From the NCBI GenBank assembly GCA_024867545.1, contig JANFNE010000024.1:248001-312000 (forward strand): DNA of 64,000 nucleotides. The letters run 5' to 3'. Shown here piece by piece: positions 42,400 through 53,013 of the stretch. A program made the translations under genes and the position numbers. Under the pieces are notes generated by a model. That model did not search any database and was not told the origin of the DNA. It worked only from the letters and a program-made list of their open reading frames with translations. The DNA comes from Phytopythium helicoides (Eukaryota > Oomycota > Peronosporomycetes > Pythiales > Pythiaceae). Positions within the stretch are counted from its first letter, which is position 1, and the number at the start of each line of letters is the position of its first letter.

Positions 42400-43585
42400 A
42401 TGGGCAACCAGCAGAGCGACGACCGAGCACTGACCTGGCCGACGGCCCAACGACCGCGAGATGCTCGTGCTGCTTGGCCTGCAGAAGAAGCTCTTCACGC
42501 GGCTAGGTCGAGTCGCCCTCGGTCCGTTCTTGGAGATGCCGTGATTGCCAACTTGAGGTGACAAGAGCTTAACCTCTCGTGGTGAACAGCACCTGGGCTT
42601 GCTCGAGCGCTACTGGAAGGCGAGCTGCTGCTCTGGCCGCGATGCCCCTCCATTCGCACGCAGCAGTCCGCTGTGGCGAGAGCGAGGCGGGTTTTCGAGT
42701 GATGAAGCACCAGCTGAGCTGCGTTGCACGGGTGAGCTGGGCCTGCGCTGCCTTGTCTTCTTCGCCGAGACGTGCCCAGCCGAGGCATCCATGATGAAGC
42801 GCCGACGAGGTGGCTACCCATTCGTCAAGGCTGCGACGGCGCTGGTGCGCGTGCTCTGTGAAGTGCTCCACGTGATCGACGAGACCGGGCGCGTCAGCGA
42901 CTTCCCCGTCACGCGAGCCTTCTTCTGGCATATCATCCAGGACGAGGATAGCTTTTATAGGCTCTTCGCGTTGCTTTTCTTGCGATTTGAAGAGCTCTAC
43001 TGTGAGCAGGTTGCCAGGGATCGACGGCTACTGGATGCAGATGTGTGCTCCACCGCACTGGTGGTGAAGCTTGTCGATGAAGCCAAGCGGCAACTTGAGG
43101 CCGCGCTCAACCAGGCACCATCGAGTCTTGATGACCTGAAAGCCGTGTGCACCAACGGCTCGTTCGTGCTCGACACCAAGAAGCCAAAGTCCACGTTTGT
43201 TGGCGAGCCCATCGTAAGCTCGAGGTGGAGGGACCACATCACGCAGCGAAAGAGCATGCGCGAGCTGGGCAGGAGCTGGGGGAAAGGTCACAAAACGAGC
43301 GAAGGCAAGGTCGGGAAGCGACTAACCCCAAGACTGCCGGAGATTGTGAAAGGTGGCGACTCGGAGCTTCACATGAGCGCCACCGGCGGTTCAACAGAGA
43401 GTACAGCCACGTCACCGTCTTTAAGTGAGGCGAAAGACAGCTCGACGGACGAGAAAATCCGCATTGAGGCGTTCGAGAAGAATCTCTTCGAGGGTCTGAT
43501 CGTGACCGAGTCTCGAGTAGAGCTCCCAACTAACAAGGAAGGAACGAAAGGCTCGCTCATGCGGCTTGCTGCGCCGACAAGCTGA
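42400..43585 (+). CDS. Probable ELMO-domain protein
   Basis: Begins MGNQQSDDRALTW, a plausible N-myristoylated start. A frame change or short intron follows before LVLLGLQKKLFTRLGRVALG and HLGLLERYW. From about 42650 the frame has an ELMO-like run: WRERGGFSSDEAPAELRCTG, ELGLRCLVFFAETC, YPFVKAATALVRVLCEVL, then AFFWHIIQDEDSFYRLFALL and RFEELYCEQ. This matches the pattern of ELMO domains (W..GF...P..DLR..G.LGL..L..F / YPF). A Ser/Thr/Lys-rich tail of about 140 residues follows. ELMO proteins regulate small GTPases of the Rho/Arf class. Assignment by pattern only; the 5' exon structure is unresolved. Confidence 0.55.
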
Positions 43586-43893
43586 GATGACACAGGAAAA
43601 GTTTGGAAAATGTATGGTATCATCAACAGATCCAACTCGTTTTGCTCTGCTTGCTAATTAATCGTGTATTATGCATGGCACACCTTGCTCCAAGCCGTTC
43701 CTTTGTCAGAGGATGTCAAGTTTTTCTTGAGCACTATTTACCGTGGCGATCTAACGATCACGCAGCGGTGTATGTTTTCGGCGGCAAAGTCGAAAGTGAT
43801 ACTAAATGCCTGGTGGTAGAATGGAAAATTTGCCAGCACTTTCGATGAACCCACATTTGGTACTGTCAAGGATTCCTCAATTCGGGCAAGCTG

Positions 43894-45247
43894 CTAGTGC
43901 CGCTCGAGGCAATCACGGCTGAATGTGAAAATGCTTAGAAATGCCAGTCTACTTGCGATTGGGAAAGTCTGACGAGGTACCGGGAGGGGTGTGTTGTGAT
44001 GGAGTTGGAAATCTTGGTTGGGAGACAAGAAATCGATCTCAAAGTATTCGAGCGTTCGGTTGACTTCAAGCATTTCAGACATGACAGTCACTTCTTCGAT
44101 CTTATCGAGCTTGCATGGTAACTTCTTTAGTGAGGCGGTACATCGACTCGTTGTGATTTTTAGAGCCCTCACCAGCTTTACTGCACTCCTCGGTCTCACA
44201 TCAAGATGAGTCATATAGGTCTGCGTTTGATCGCAAGCATCAACAAAACTTGTTTCATCAAAGTGGATTCCTTGCATACTGAGGGATTTGAGATTTGGAC
44301 CGACGAGTAAAAGTAGCCGGAACGACACATTCCTGTTGATCTCAAGGTGTTCTAAAGACCGATCCGCCAGCTCAAGGAATTTGATGAGAGTCGCGTCTGA
44401 GTCAATCGAGGCTCGACTCAATGAAAGACCGGTGATGTAAGAGCGTTTACCACTGCCAATATTGTCAGCGACAATAAAGTCGTCTCTTGCAATGCTGTAC
44501 AAACCATAGCCAGGAACCACGACGCGCAAATCGACTTTATCATCTAAGTTTGCACCAGGATTGACTAAACTGACCCCATCCATATTGGCACCTGCGTTAA
44601 ATGTCGCTAACTTGGCTTGGGTATCTCGGTCCAAAAGGGAAATTACTGCTCCACGGTTGATTTTTCCGACAAGAGTGTGCTCTCTGGAGAAGGGTCTAAC
44701 TTCATCGCGTCTCCCAAACACAAACGAGGTTGGATCACCTGAACAGAGCACTCTTTCAAAAGCGTCAACGTCGAACGTAGTGATACGCGCGCAGTCGAAC
44801 CGCAGATGAGTGATAGAACTCCGCGAATATCTAGAAAACAAGCCATACGCTAGCGCCTCCCACATTTCCTCTCCTCCACTGGGGTTTTCTAAGTCGAATG
44901 ACACCTCGAAAGTGATATCAAGTCCACGACTTGTTGTTGACTGGGCAATCGCAGAGCAAATACGGCATATGTTAGCTGAATCGGACAATAAAAAAAAAAA
45001 AATTTTTGATACTGACCATATTGATGCACTTTTCTTCAGGACAGCCATTTGCACAAAGCACTCTCTCAAACATATTTCCGATGATAAGCGGTGCGCTTTC
45101 GTTTTCGAATTGCTCGTCCATTGATGTGCTCATCCCCATTCGAGATACAGCTATCTCATCTCCGCAAATCGCCATTGTTTCCAAAGCGTGAGCAACGTTC
45201 GGTGCCAGATAATGTAGGTAGTAATCGGTAATAACACAATCGCACAC
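43894..45247 (-). CDS. LRR-like hypothetical protein
   Basis: Main frame 45069-43894, with a likely 5' exon at 45247-45016 (CVITDYYLHYLAPNVAHALE) before an intron that ends in a T-run and tcag. The main frame has leucine-rich spacing in its C-terminal half (LIKFLELADRSLEHLEINRN, LVGPNLKSLSMQGIHFDE), resembling the large family of oomycete LRR/F-box-like proteins of unknown function. There is no signal peptide or membrane helix. The exact splice is uncertain, because the obvious GT-AG junction does not keep the frame I would expect, so an indel or other acceptor is possible. Confidence 0.5.
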
Positions 45248-45632
45248 TGGAAGGTGAGGATAAGCTGCTGGAGCATACTAAACACAGATTCGCTAAGACC
45301 ATTTGTACTGGAAACCGACAACCTCCATGAGTAGCCACGAGCTGTCGGAGAATGCTGTGAACTCGCTCGGCGAAAGCAAATTTTCCCTCGTTCACTGCAT
45401 GGTGGTTATCTGAATTGGAACATCCATTCGCAGCGGTAGTTGAGAATATCGGTCTCCCAGATTGACAATCTTCTGTGCTGTTGTAGAGAAGTAACTCGTT
45501 GGTGGGTCATCCAAGGCGTAGAGTAAACTTGTCAGTTGCTACAGACCAGCTTCCTGGGAAACTCACATGTCGATAATAATACGAAATGGCACATTGGGAA
45601 ATCTGTTCTCCGTGAACGCGTCCAGATGCGGC

Positions 45633-45998
45633 TCAAGTTGAAGGTCGCAGTGGATCTGCATAAATTTCCATCCATGCCTGACGATCTACATGTTGGATAA
45701 TGGAGAGAAGTACAAGGGCATCTCGTACTCCCCGCATTGTGCTCGGAGGAAGCTCTCTGTAGCGCACGTTGAGTGTTGCAAAGCCAAATTTTGCCTCATA
45801 GAGATCGCTACATTCGTGTAAAAACAACCGTCCGCGCAGCGGCGCCAACCATGGGCGCACAAAGCTCCATCGATTCCACACGCCCAGGGAACACTCAAAT
45901 GGTGGGCGAGTGCTTCTCATCGGTAAGCCTGGCAGCTGCGTTTTCCTGAAATGAATCATAGGCTCCGTTAGCAGAAATAACTTTTGCAGCATCGGCAA
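45633..45998 (-). CDS. Hypothetical open frame, possible 5' exon of the LRR-like gene
   Basis: 121 codons (MPMLQKLFLLTEPMIHFRKT ... FATLNVRYRELPPSTMRGVRD ... QAWMEIYADPLRP) with coding-like composition, on the same strand and upstream of the LRR-like frame. Between 45248 and 45632 further short open segments on this strand could be exons. No family recognised. Confidence 0.35.
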   Translation of the reverse strand: MPMLQKLFLLTEPMIHFRKTQLPGLPMRSTRPPFECSLGVWNRWSFVRPWLAPLRGRLFLHECSDLYEAKFGFATLNVRYRELPPSTMRGVRDALVLLSIIQHVDRQAWMEIYADPLRPST

Positions 45999-46064
45999 TT
46001 GAACGAGTTACCAATTGAATACGACTGAGGTTATCCATTAAAACTTGAGCATGCTCAACGATGC

Positions 46065-47768
46065 TCAGCTCGATGTCTCTAGGATCTCCTGGATGTACGC
46101 GATGCCCTCCGCGCGGTACGTGTCCGCCTCGACGTATGCCAGCTCTGTCACATTCGTGTCAAACACAATCACCTGGGGGTCGTCCAAGCTGTACTCGGGC
46201 CACTCGAGATGCGTCACACCCGACTCGTTCGGCGTCTGGTCCACGATGAAGCTCGCCCACATGCGGGACATGAGATTGGCGAGGCGCGTGTAGCTATTGG
46301 GCTCGTTCTCAAGCGGGTTCACAGACACGGCGTTGGTGTATCCGTCCCCGTTGACATTGTTGAAGACGAAGATAACTTCTTGGAAGTGAGTGGCGCCTAT
46401 GTACTGCGAAAGTCCGTTGACGAGGACGTTGAAGACATAGTTGTAGCTGGGAGTGCTGCTGTTTGCCCAGATTTGACCCATGTAACGGCGAGCAGCGTGG
46501 AACGCCATGTCACCGGCGTACGCAGCCACACGCTTGAACTGGAGTCCATACCCAGAGTCAGCGCTCGGACGCCCGTGGAGCGTGCCGGGGACTCCGATCT
46601 CCGGAATGTCCGGGTAGACCTTAGCGAGGATCGCAGCCTGCTCCTCTGACCAGCCCTTGGTCTCCACCAGGTAGTCGTGGAACTCTTCATCCGTATCAAT
46701 TCCCGTGGTACCGAATGCAGAGCCTTCATCATGGTTCTGGCCTTGCAGAATAGGCACCTTCACGAATTGGCCTGTCCGCAGGAGCGTAATGCCGTCAGCA
46801 GTAACAAAGTCGTTGTCAATCACGGGGCGGAAGGCCTGAACACTGGAGGCGGAGGAAGCGTTGAGTGCATCCGAAAGCGTCTGGATCGGCACCTCACGAA
46901 GACAAGCCAGCGTATCCGATGCCGAGGAGCAGCCAACCGTGCCAGTAATGTTCTCGTAGTACACGTCCCACGCCGACGCGTTGAGGTAGCTGTTTCCCCA
47001 TGGAGCATTGGAAGCAGAGCCAGACTCCAGAATTGCACCACGGAAGAGCCCGTCATCGCGACCGCCATACGCGATCAGGTGGTGTCCGACACTCAGAGCA
47101 CCAGCGCTCTCACCCCAGATCGTCACCTGATCCGGGTTACCACCGAAGCTCGCAATGTTCTCCTTCACCCAATTCAGCGCAAGACGCTGATCCTTCAGAC
47201 CGAGGTTACCGATTCCCGCAGCTTCAACATCGGAACCCCACATGAAACCGAAGCCACTGAGACGGTAGTTGATGCTCACGCCAATGAACGGCTTGTGCAT
47301 CTTCACACCCTGATCCACGATGTACGTCAAGTTGTAGCGAGGATCACGCGAACCGCCTTCAAAGTAGCCGCCGCCATGGATCCACACAGCCACTGGCAGC
47401 TCCGCTCCCTCAGAAATACCACTCGGACGAACCACGTTCAGCGTCAAACAGTCCTCCGACAGAATGTTGCCCAACACCCACTGGTCACTGCCGTAGCCGT
47501 AGCACTCCGGAGAGTACTCGGTCGCGTTCTTCGACTCGGTCCACGTGGTGTTGAGCGGCTGCGGGTTGGCGAAGCGCAGGTTTCCGACGGGAGGCTGTGC
47601 GAAGGGCATACCGAGGAAGAGGTCTTGGTCGTAGGTGGCTTGGTAGACTCCGTAGTATGATCCGTTCTTGACGGTGACGGTGGGGGCACTGGCATCGTCG
47701 GCCGAGGCGACTGAAGCAGCAGCCGCGACGACGCAGGCGGTGGCGATGAATGGCGTCGAAACTCTCAT
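46065..47768 (-). CDS. Secreted type-B carboxylesterase, copy 3
   Basis: 567-aa intact enzyme with signal peptide MRVSTPFIATACVVAAAASV, IHGGGYFEGGSRDPRY, nucleophile in GESAGALS, NHDEGSAF and ATHFQEVIF. It is closest to copy 2 but lies on the opposite strand about 11 kb away. The frame is open to 48086; the ATG at 47768 directly precedes the signal peptide and follows an initiator core. It lacks one residue near the C-terminus (DTNVTELAY versus DVNATDELAY in copy 2). Extracellular ester hydrolase; substrate unknown. Confidence 0.92.
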   Translation of the reverse strand: MRVSTPFIATACVVAAAASVASADDASAPTVTVKNGSYYGVYQATYDQDLFLGMPFAQPPVGNLRFANPQPLNTTWTESKNATEYSPECYGYGSDQWVLGNILSEDCLTLNVVRPSGISEGAELPVAVWIHGGGYFEGGSRDPRYNLTYIVDQGVKMHKPFIGVSINYRLSGFGFMWGSDVEAAGIGNLGLKDQRLALNWVKENIASFGGNPDQVTIWGESAGALSVGHHLIAYGGRDDGLFRGAILESGSASNAPWGNSYLNASAWDVYYENITGTVGCSSASDTLACLREVPIQTLSDALNASSASSVQAFRPVIDNDFVTADGITLLRTGQFVKVPILQGQNHDEGSAFGTTGIDTDEEFHDYLVETKGWSEEQAAILAKVYPDIPEIGVPGTLHGRPSADSGYGLQFKRVAAYAGDMAFHAARRYMGQIWANSSTPSYNYVFNVLVNGLSQYIGATHFQEVIFVFNNVNGDGYTNAVSVNPLENEPNSYTRLANLMSRMWASFIVDQTPNESGVTHLEWPEYSLDDPQVIVFDTNVTELAYVEADTYRAEGIAYIQEILETSS

Positions 47769-47803
47769 TGAGATGGCTGGGCTTGCGATGTGAAGGACTT
47801 GAT

Positions 47804-47820
47804 GCAAGTTGGTGAATGGC
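47804..47820 (-). promoter_or_regulatory. Initiator core of carboxylesterase 3
   Basis: Minus strand GCCATTCACCAACTTGC about 36-52 nt upstream of the ATG; oomycete initiator-like. Confidence 0.5.
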
Positions 47821-48010
47821 GAAAGGAGTGGCGGGGTTGGCGTCCTGAGGTGGTGCGCAACAAGTGTGATGGTGGAGCTCTGGAATGAGTACTGTGCCTG
47901 CTTACTCAGCATAGACGAGTCTTCAATGAGCATTATCATTAAAAAATGATATCCTTTATTGTTCAATATGTGATCAGCTGTTGTTATTGTGTTAATATAT
48001 TGAGAGGCCT

Positions 48011-48262
48011 GTGATTCTGTTGAAACCTTTGGATTTACGAGCGATAGGACAGAAGATTGCAAGTGAAATTCTTCGCTGGAAGCCATCTGACTATAGCTGC
48101 CGTGAGTATGCTTCTACGATTGGAACTCAGAGCGACAGCTACAACTGCGGCATTTTCATTCTGCTCACATTTGAAATTTTCATCGGTGCTCCAAGTCTGA
48201 AGGACGTGACCAAGAAAGCGCTTCAGTACCTGCGTTACAGGTACTTACAAATGTGCTTGTAG
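48011..48262 (+). mobile_element. Ulp1 (C48) protease C-terminal fragment, transposon-type
   Basis: 83-codon frame with the catalytic-Cys block QSDSYNCGIFILLTFEIF, the hallmark of C48/Ulp1-like cysteine proteases, preceded by REYASTIG. The His/Asp half of the active site and everything upstream is missing. Such Ulp1 domains in oomycete and plant genomes are commonly carried by DNA transposons, so this is most likely a transposon relic. Confidence 0.6.
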
Positions 48263-48432
48263 CTTGGTGCTGTGTTTGGGGATATTCATAGTAGTAAATA
48301 CTTTGCGTTTCCATTGCTGTTTTCACTTCACTCTGGTGGCTAAAGGCCCGCGGACTTTGGCATCGTTGCCTTGCGCAAGTACTTATATGCCCTATCCGGA
48401 TATACGTATAGCGCTATCTCCGGCTTTTTTAA

Positions 48433-48470
48433 ATGGGTACTAGATGGGTACTAGATGGGCACTGGATGGG
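48433..48470. repeat. Twelve-base tandem repeat
   Basis: gggtactagatg repeated, followed by a diverged copy gggcactggatg; about three units in non-coding DNA between the Ulp1 relic and carboxylesterase 4. Confidence 0.5.
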
Positions 48471-48917
48471 TGCAGAAGGGTAGAAAAACCATTTGGATGG
48501 GGATCAAATGGGCACGCGTTCCACGTCGCATATTTCTGGATGGGCACTCCAACACGTGCCCTTTCCAAACGCGGCGCCGTCAGGAGTTGCAGCACTTGAT
48601 TTCGACAGCCAGATGGCATGGTGAGATCGGCAAAGATCGGCAGGCATGCACATTGACAGTGATGCGACGATGTGTGATTCGCACAAGGGCAACTTGTTGA
48701 CGCAATAGTGCGCGGTCATGGCACCTGAAGCTCGAAGCAGAAGTAAGGGTGGGCTGCATCGGTATGACCAACTCGATCAGGAACTCTACATTCCCTTGTA
48801 GTCACCCAAACTACAGTGCGAAAGATGGCTTTGGCTTTTCATATTGCTCCACAATCCACGACATATACCAGCAGACGATCTAAAAATCGCAAGTCTCAAT
48901 CAATCCCCAACTTGGAT

Positions 48918-50591
48918 TTAGCTCGTGTGGTAGAGCTCGTGGATGTACGCAATGCCTTCCGCGCGGTACGTGTCCGCCTCCACGTACGCCAGCTCGTCCG
49001 TTGCGTTCACATCAAACACAATCGACTGCGGGTCATCCGAAGTGTACACTGGCCACTCGAGGTGCGTCACGCCAGACTCGTTCGGCGTCTGGTCCACGAT
49101 GAAGCTCACCCACATGCGGGACATGAGATTAGCGAGGCGCGTGAAAGTCTCAGGCTCGTTCTCGAACGGGTTCTTCGACACCGCGTTGCCATAGCCATCG
49201 CCATTGACGTTGTTGAAGACGAAGGCAACTTCTTGGAAGTGAGTGGCACCAATGAACTGAGTGAGACCGTTGACAAGAACGTTGAAGACGTAGCTGTAGG
49301 CCGTGACGTTGTTGTCTGCCCAAGTCTGCGCAGCGTAGCGGCGGAAACCGTGGAAGAACGCGTCACCAGCGTACGCAGCCACACGCTTGAACTGCTGTCC
49401 ATAGCCCGACTCGGCACTTGGGCGACCATGGAGAGTGCCAGGGATGCCGATCTCGGGAATGTCCGGATATACCTTCGCGAAGATGGCAGCCTGCTCCTCA
49501 GTACGGCCACCAGCAGTCAAGTACGCGAGGAACTCTTCATCCGTGTCGATGCCAGCCGTGCCAAACGCGGTTCCTTCGTCATGGTTTTGGCCCAAGAGGA
49601 AGGGAACGTGCACAAACTTGCCGCTGTCGAGCAGGTTAACAGTCAGATCCGTAAGGAACTCGCCGTCCGTGATCGGGCTAAAGCTTCCAGACGAAGAGTT
49701 GAAGATGTCGGAAAGCGTCTCCACTGGAACCTGGCGCAGGCATGCCAAGGTGTCCTCTGCAGATGCGCAGTTCGCGGCAGCCGTGATGTTATTGTAGTAC
49801 ACATCCCACGCCGACGCGTTGAGCGGGGAGGTTGTCATGTAGCCCGACTCCATGATGGCACCACGGAAGAGCCCGTCATCGCGACCGCCGTAAGCAACAA
49901 GCTGATGAGCAACGCTGAATCCACCAGCACTTTCACCCCAGATCGTCACCTGATCCGGGTTACCACCGAAGCTCGCAATGTTCTCCTTCACCCAGTTCAG
50001 CGCAAGACGCTGATCCTTCAGACCGAGGTTGCCCGCGTTCTCAGCTGCGACTGCAGTTCCCCACAAGAAGCCAAAGCCGTGCAGGCGGTAGTTGATACTC
50101 ACGCCAATGAACGGCTTGTGCATCTTCACACCCTGATCCACAATGTACGTCAAGTTGTAACGAGGATCACGCGAACCGCCCTGAGCGAATCCACCTCCGT
50201 GGATCCACACAGCCACTGGCAACTCCGCTCCCTCAGAAATACCACTCGGACGAACCACGTTCAGCGTCAAACAGTCCTCCGACAGAATGTTGCCCAACAC
50301 CCACTGGTCACTGCCATAGCCGTAGCACTCCGGAGAGTACTCGGTCGCATTCTTCGACTCGGTCCACGTGGTGTTGAGTGGCTGCGGGTTGGCGAAGCGC
50401 AGGTTTCCGACGGGAGGCTGAGCGAAGGGCACACCCAGGAAGAGGTCTTGGTCGTAGGTGGCTTGGTAGACTCCGTAGTAGGATCCATTCTTGACGGTGA
50501 CGGTGGGTGCACTGGCATCGTCGGCCGAGGCGACAGAAGCAACAGCCGCGACGACGCAAGCACCGGCGATATACTGCCGGAAGACGCGCAT
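48918..50591 (-). CDS. Secreted type-B carboxylesterase, copy 4
   Basis: 557-aa intact enzyme, the most diverged of the four in its middle third. Signal peptide MRVFRQYIAGACVVAAVASV, IHGGGFAQGGSRDPRY, GESAGGFS, NHDEGTAF, ATHFQEVAF. It has WGTAVAAENAGNLG where the others have WGSDVEAAGIGNLG, and a shorter segment after the third disulfide region. The signal peptide is closest to that of copy 1, while the C-terminus (NGDGYGNAVSKNPF) resembles copies 1 and 2, a mosaic pattern typical of gene conversion. Start at 50591 follows a strong initiator core. Confidence 0.92.
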   Translation of the reverse strand: MRVFRQYIAGACVVAAVASVASADDASAPTVTVKNGSYYGVYQATYDQDLFLGVPFAQPPVGNLRFANPQPLNTTWTESKNATEYSPECYGYGSDQWVLGNILSEDCLTLNVVRPSGISEGAELPVAVWIHGGGFAQGGSRDPRYNLTYIVDQGVKMHKPFIGVSINYRLHGFGFLWGTAVAAENAGNLGLKDQRLALNWVKENIASFGGNPDQVTIWGESAGGFSVAHQLVAYGGRDDGLFRGAIMESGYMTTSPLNASAWDVYYNNITAAANCASAEDTLACLRQVPVETLSDIFNSSSGSFSPITDGEFLTDLTVNLLDSGKFVHVPFLLGQNHDEGTAFGTAGIDTDEEFLAYLTAGGRTEEQAAIFAKVYPDIPEIGIPGTLHGRPSAESGYGQQFKRVAAYAGDAFFHGFRRYAAQTWADNNVTAYSYVFNVLVNGLTQFIGATHFQEVAFVFNNVNGDGYGNAVSKNPFENEPETFTRLANLMSRMWVSFIVDQTPNESGVTHLEWPVYTSDDPQSIVFDVNATDELAYVEADTYRAEGIAYIHELYHTS

Positions 50592-50610
50592 TGTGTAGTT
50601 CCCGCTTGGT

Positions 50611-50629
50611 GGCGAATTGGAGAATGAGC
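50611..50629 (-). promoter_or_regulatory. Initiator core of carboxylesterase 4
   Basis: Minus strand GCTCATTCTCCAATTCGCC, a near-perfect oomycete initiator plus flanking element 20-38 nt upstream of the ATG. Confidence 0.65.
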
Positions 50630-51226
50630 TGCACGCAGCGGGCTGGTAACGGCTTCGGGACGTTATCCCATGATGGTGAAAGCAGCGTGGTTGAAGATTG
50701 TGCACTTCATGTGAAGTTCGATGCGTACTGTTGCACACACAAGGTGACCCGCTTCTTCAGCATGGGTCACAACATTGCTGCGCTCATGGGCGATTGGCAA
50801 AACACGCAGCCAAGATGAGAGCAATCCAGTCCTTGGGGACGGGAAACGCCATCGCCCTAAGGCCATCCGCGATGTGCATCAGCTGTGCTTTGCACGGTTG
50901 CCGTTTCCACACACACGGCAGCAAGCAATCTGCTTCAACGAGACCTGCCTTTGCGCTAGCGATCGTGTCAACGTGATCGGGAAAGTCGACCACATGGTTG
51001 AGGTTGAAGCTCAAAGATGCGCGGCTCACTTGATTCCTTCTGCTGCTGATGACAATGGAATCGCATCGCGATGCAAGCATAAACAGTAACATCCCATCAA
51101 CTACTGTAACTTCATTCGCGAGTGCCATGGTCTCCTGACTTTTACAGTTCCTGCAACCTACCAACAGCTCGGAGATGGAAGAAGCAACAGCATGAGTTGA
51201 GCACAAGACACCTTTCAAATTCCAGC

Positions 51227-52513
51227 TTACGCAGATGCATCGGCCAGCTCAACCACCAGGATTCGCTTGCGTTGCAGCCGGTCGGCGAGAGAGCGTCCCA
51301 GCGCCGCCGCGGGCGTGAAGAACCCGCCGCTCTTGACACAGTCGGCGTTGACCTCGCCGCGTGCGAGGCAAAACGCAGCCTCGGAGATCATCCGCGATGT
51401 CAGCCAGTATCCTGGGTCTCCCGCTCCAGACACCTTGCCGGTCACGGCGAGCTTGCCGTCCTCGGAATACCCAGCCGTCGTGACCTCGATGAGCCCGTTG
51501 CGCATCACTTCCTCGGACGGTCCTTGGCCTGGAGCGGGAGCCAGCTTCTTGATCAGCGCGCGCGTCCAGCCGAAAAACAGCAGCATCCCGAGCGCAGCCG
51601 AGCCTACTGTGATCAGGACCTGCATGAATAGCCCGCCCTTGGCGAGGCGCTCGCTGAACACGAGCTTGCTGCCGTACTTTTCGCGCAGCAAGTAGTTGGA
51701 GCGGTGCACGATCGTCTGGTTGACGCCTCCGCCGAGCCACACGGCCGACCAGAGCCGCAGTTGCTTGTCGTACTTGACTGCCATGGACGTGGAGTTGGGC
51801 TTGACGAGACCTTCAGCCTCCTTCCGCGCCAACGTGGCCTTGTCGGTCAGGAAGAACGGGCTCTGCGATTCTGCCAGCTGCTTGCTCGTCGACGTCTCCA
51901 TCATGGCGAACATGCTCGCGAACGTCCCGCCGCTCACAGCACCGCTGAAGTCTGTCAGGTAGGCATCCACGCGCGCGGTCTTCATACCAGTCTTCTCCTT
52001 GATCCTGTCGGCAACCAGCAGCGTCGCGAGGTCGGACGGGATCGACTCGTAGCCACAGCAGTTGACGAGGATCGCGCCGGTCTTCTCGGCTGTAGCTTGG
52101 TGGGCGGCGATCATCTCGTTGACCCAGACGAGCTCGCCCGTCAGGTCGCAGTAGTGCACGCCATTCTCGGCGCACGCCTTCACCAACAACGACCCGTACA
52201 GCTTGTACGGACCCACCAGCGACACCACCACCTTGGTCTGACGCACCATGGCCACGAGCGAGCTCTCGTCCGCGCTGTCGGCCACGATCGTGGGAAGCGC
52301 GTCGATGAGCTCGGGACTCACACCCGGCGCCTTCTCCTTGAGCGTCTGCTTGGTCTGCTGCAGCTTGGCCTCGCTGCGTCCCGCGATGGCCCACTTGAGC
52401 GCTCCCGTAGCTCCGAGTGCCGACTCGGCCTCCTCTGCCAGGTATCGCGCGACGAGCGTTCCCGTGAACCCCGTGGCGCCGAACACGACGACGTCGAAGG
52501 TCTTGTCGGCCAT
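51227..52513 (-). CDS. Saccharopine-dehydrogenase-like oxidoreductase, copy 2
   Basis: 428-aa intact protein. Rossmann motif VVFGATGFTGTLVARYL at the N-terminus, IAGRSEAKLQ, SLVGPYKLYG, HYCDLTGELVWVNEMI and CCGYESIPSDLATLL, then a membrane helix (VGSAALGMLLFFGWTRALI) and a C-terminal GGFFTPAAALGRSL block. The N-terminal 140 residues are almost identical to copy 1 while the rest is clearly diverged, suggesting gene conversion of the 5' part. Start at 52513 (MADKTFDVV); the frame upstream to 52690 is open but unsupported. Sits immediately downstream (in the minus direction) of non-coding DNA and upstream of carboxylesterase 4. Confidence 0.9.
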   Translation of the reverse strand: MADKTFDVVVFGATGFTGTLVARYLAEEAESALGATGALKWAIAGRSEAKLQQTKQTLKEKAPGVSPELIDALPTIVADSADESSLVAMVRQTKVVVSLVGPYKLYGSLLVKACAENGVHYCDLTGELVWVNEMIAAHQATAEKTGAILVNCCGYESIPSDLATLLVADRIKEKTGMKTARVDAYLTDFSGAVSGGTFASMFAMMETSTSKQLAESQSPFFLTDKATLARKEAEGLVKPNSTSMAVKYDKQLRLWSAVWLGGGVNQTIVHRSNYLLREKYGSKLVFSERLAKGGLFMQVLITVGSAALGMLLFFGWTRALIKKLAPAPGQGPSEEVMRNGLIEVTTAGYSEDGKLAVTGKVSGAGDPGYWLTSRMISEAAFCLARGEVNADCVKSGGFFTPAAALGRSLADRLQRKRILVVELADASA

Positions 52514-53013
52514 GCTGGACGTGGCTGGAGGCCGGAGGTGGCAGGTCTCGGTCAGTTGTCGGCCGCGGAGAGCGGGAGAAGCACGAGTGCCCGCCGACCG
52601 CCGGGAATTCCGCAGAGGCGCAGCGCCATCGCGCGCAGTCGGCCCATGGCCTGGACCAGACCACTCCACAGTGGGACGGCAGGTGCCCACGGCTGCAGCG
52701 ACGGACCGCGGCGGGAAGCTTGCTTGTCAATCAACTGTTGATTCAACACGGTTGATGTGACGTACACTTTGAGGAGGCGGCATCCGTGCAACGGAGAGCG
52801 TCTGGATCTGAACGATGCACGGCTCATGGTCCATGGAGGAGGAAGACATGAACGTGACAACTGCAAGATGTCGCTAGAAGAAGTACGGGAATTGAAGGAT
52901 GGGATTCATCGGCTTATCGACAGTCTCATGCACACCGAAACAACATGGAGGGTGGCCTGTTGGGCTGTGGGCTCTCTTGCATCGAGTCGCGACGCTCACA
53001 GTTGCTGGCGCGT

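Noticed and set aside
48816..50627. 603-codon open frame antisense to carboxylesterase 4 (similar antisense frames at 46677-47660 and 33571-34683)
   Set aside because: The sense strand encodes a complete carboxylesterase with catalytic triad; the antisense frames recur wherever this family occurs, as expected from codon bias.
50784..51218. 144-codon minus-strand frame between carboxylesterase 4 and oxidoreductase 2
   Set aside because: No motif, no initiator core and atypical composition; could be real but not supportable.
51704..52741. 345-codon plus-strand frame over the oxidoreductase copy 2
   Set aside because: Antisense shadow of an intact conserved protein; no motif.
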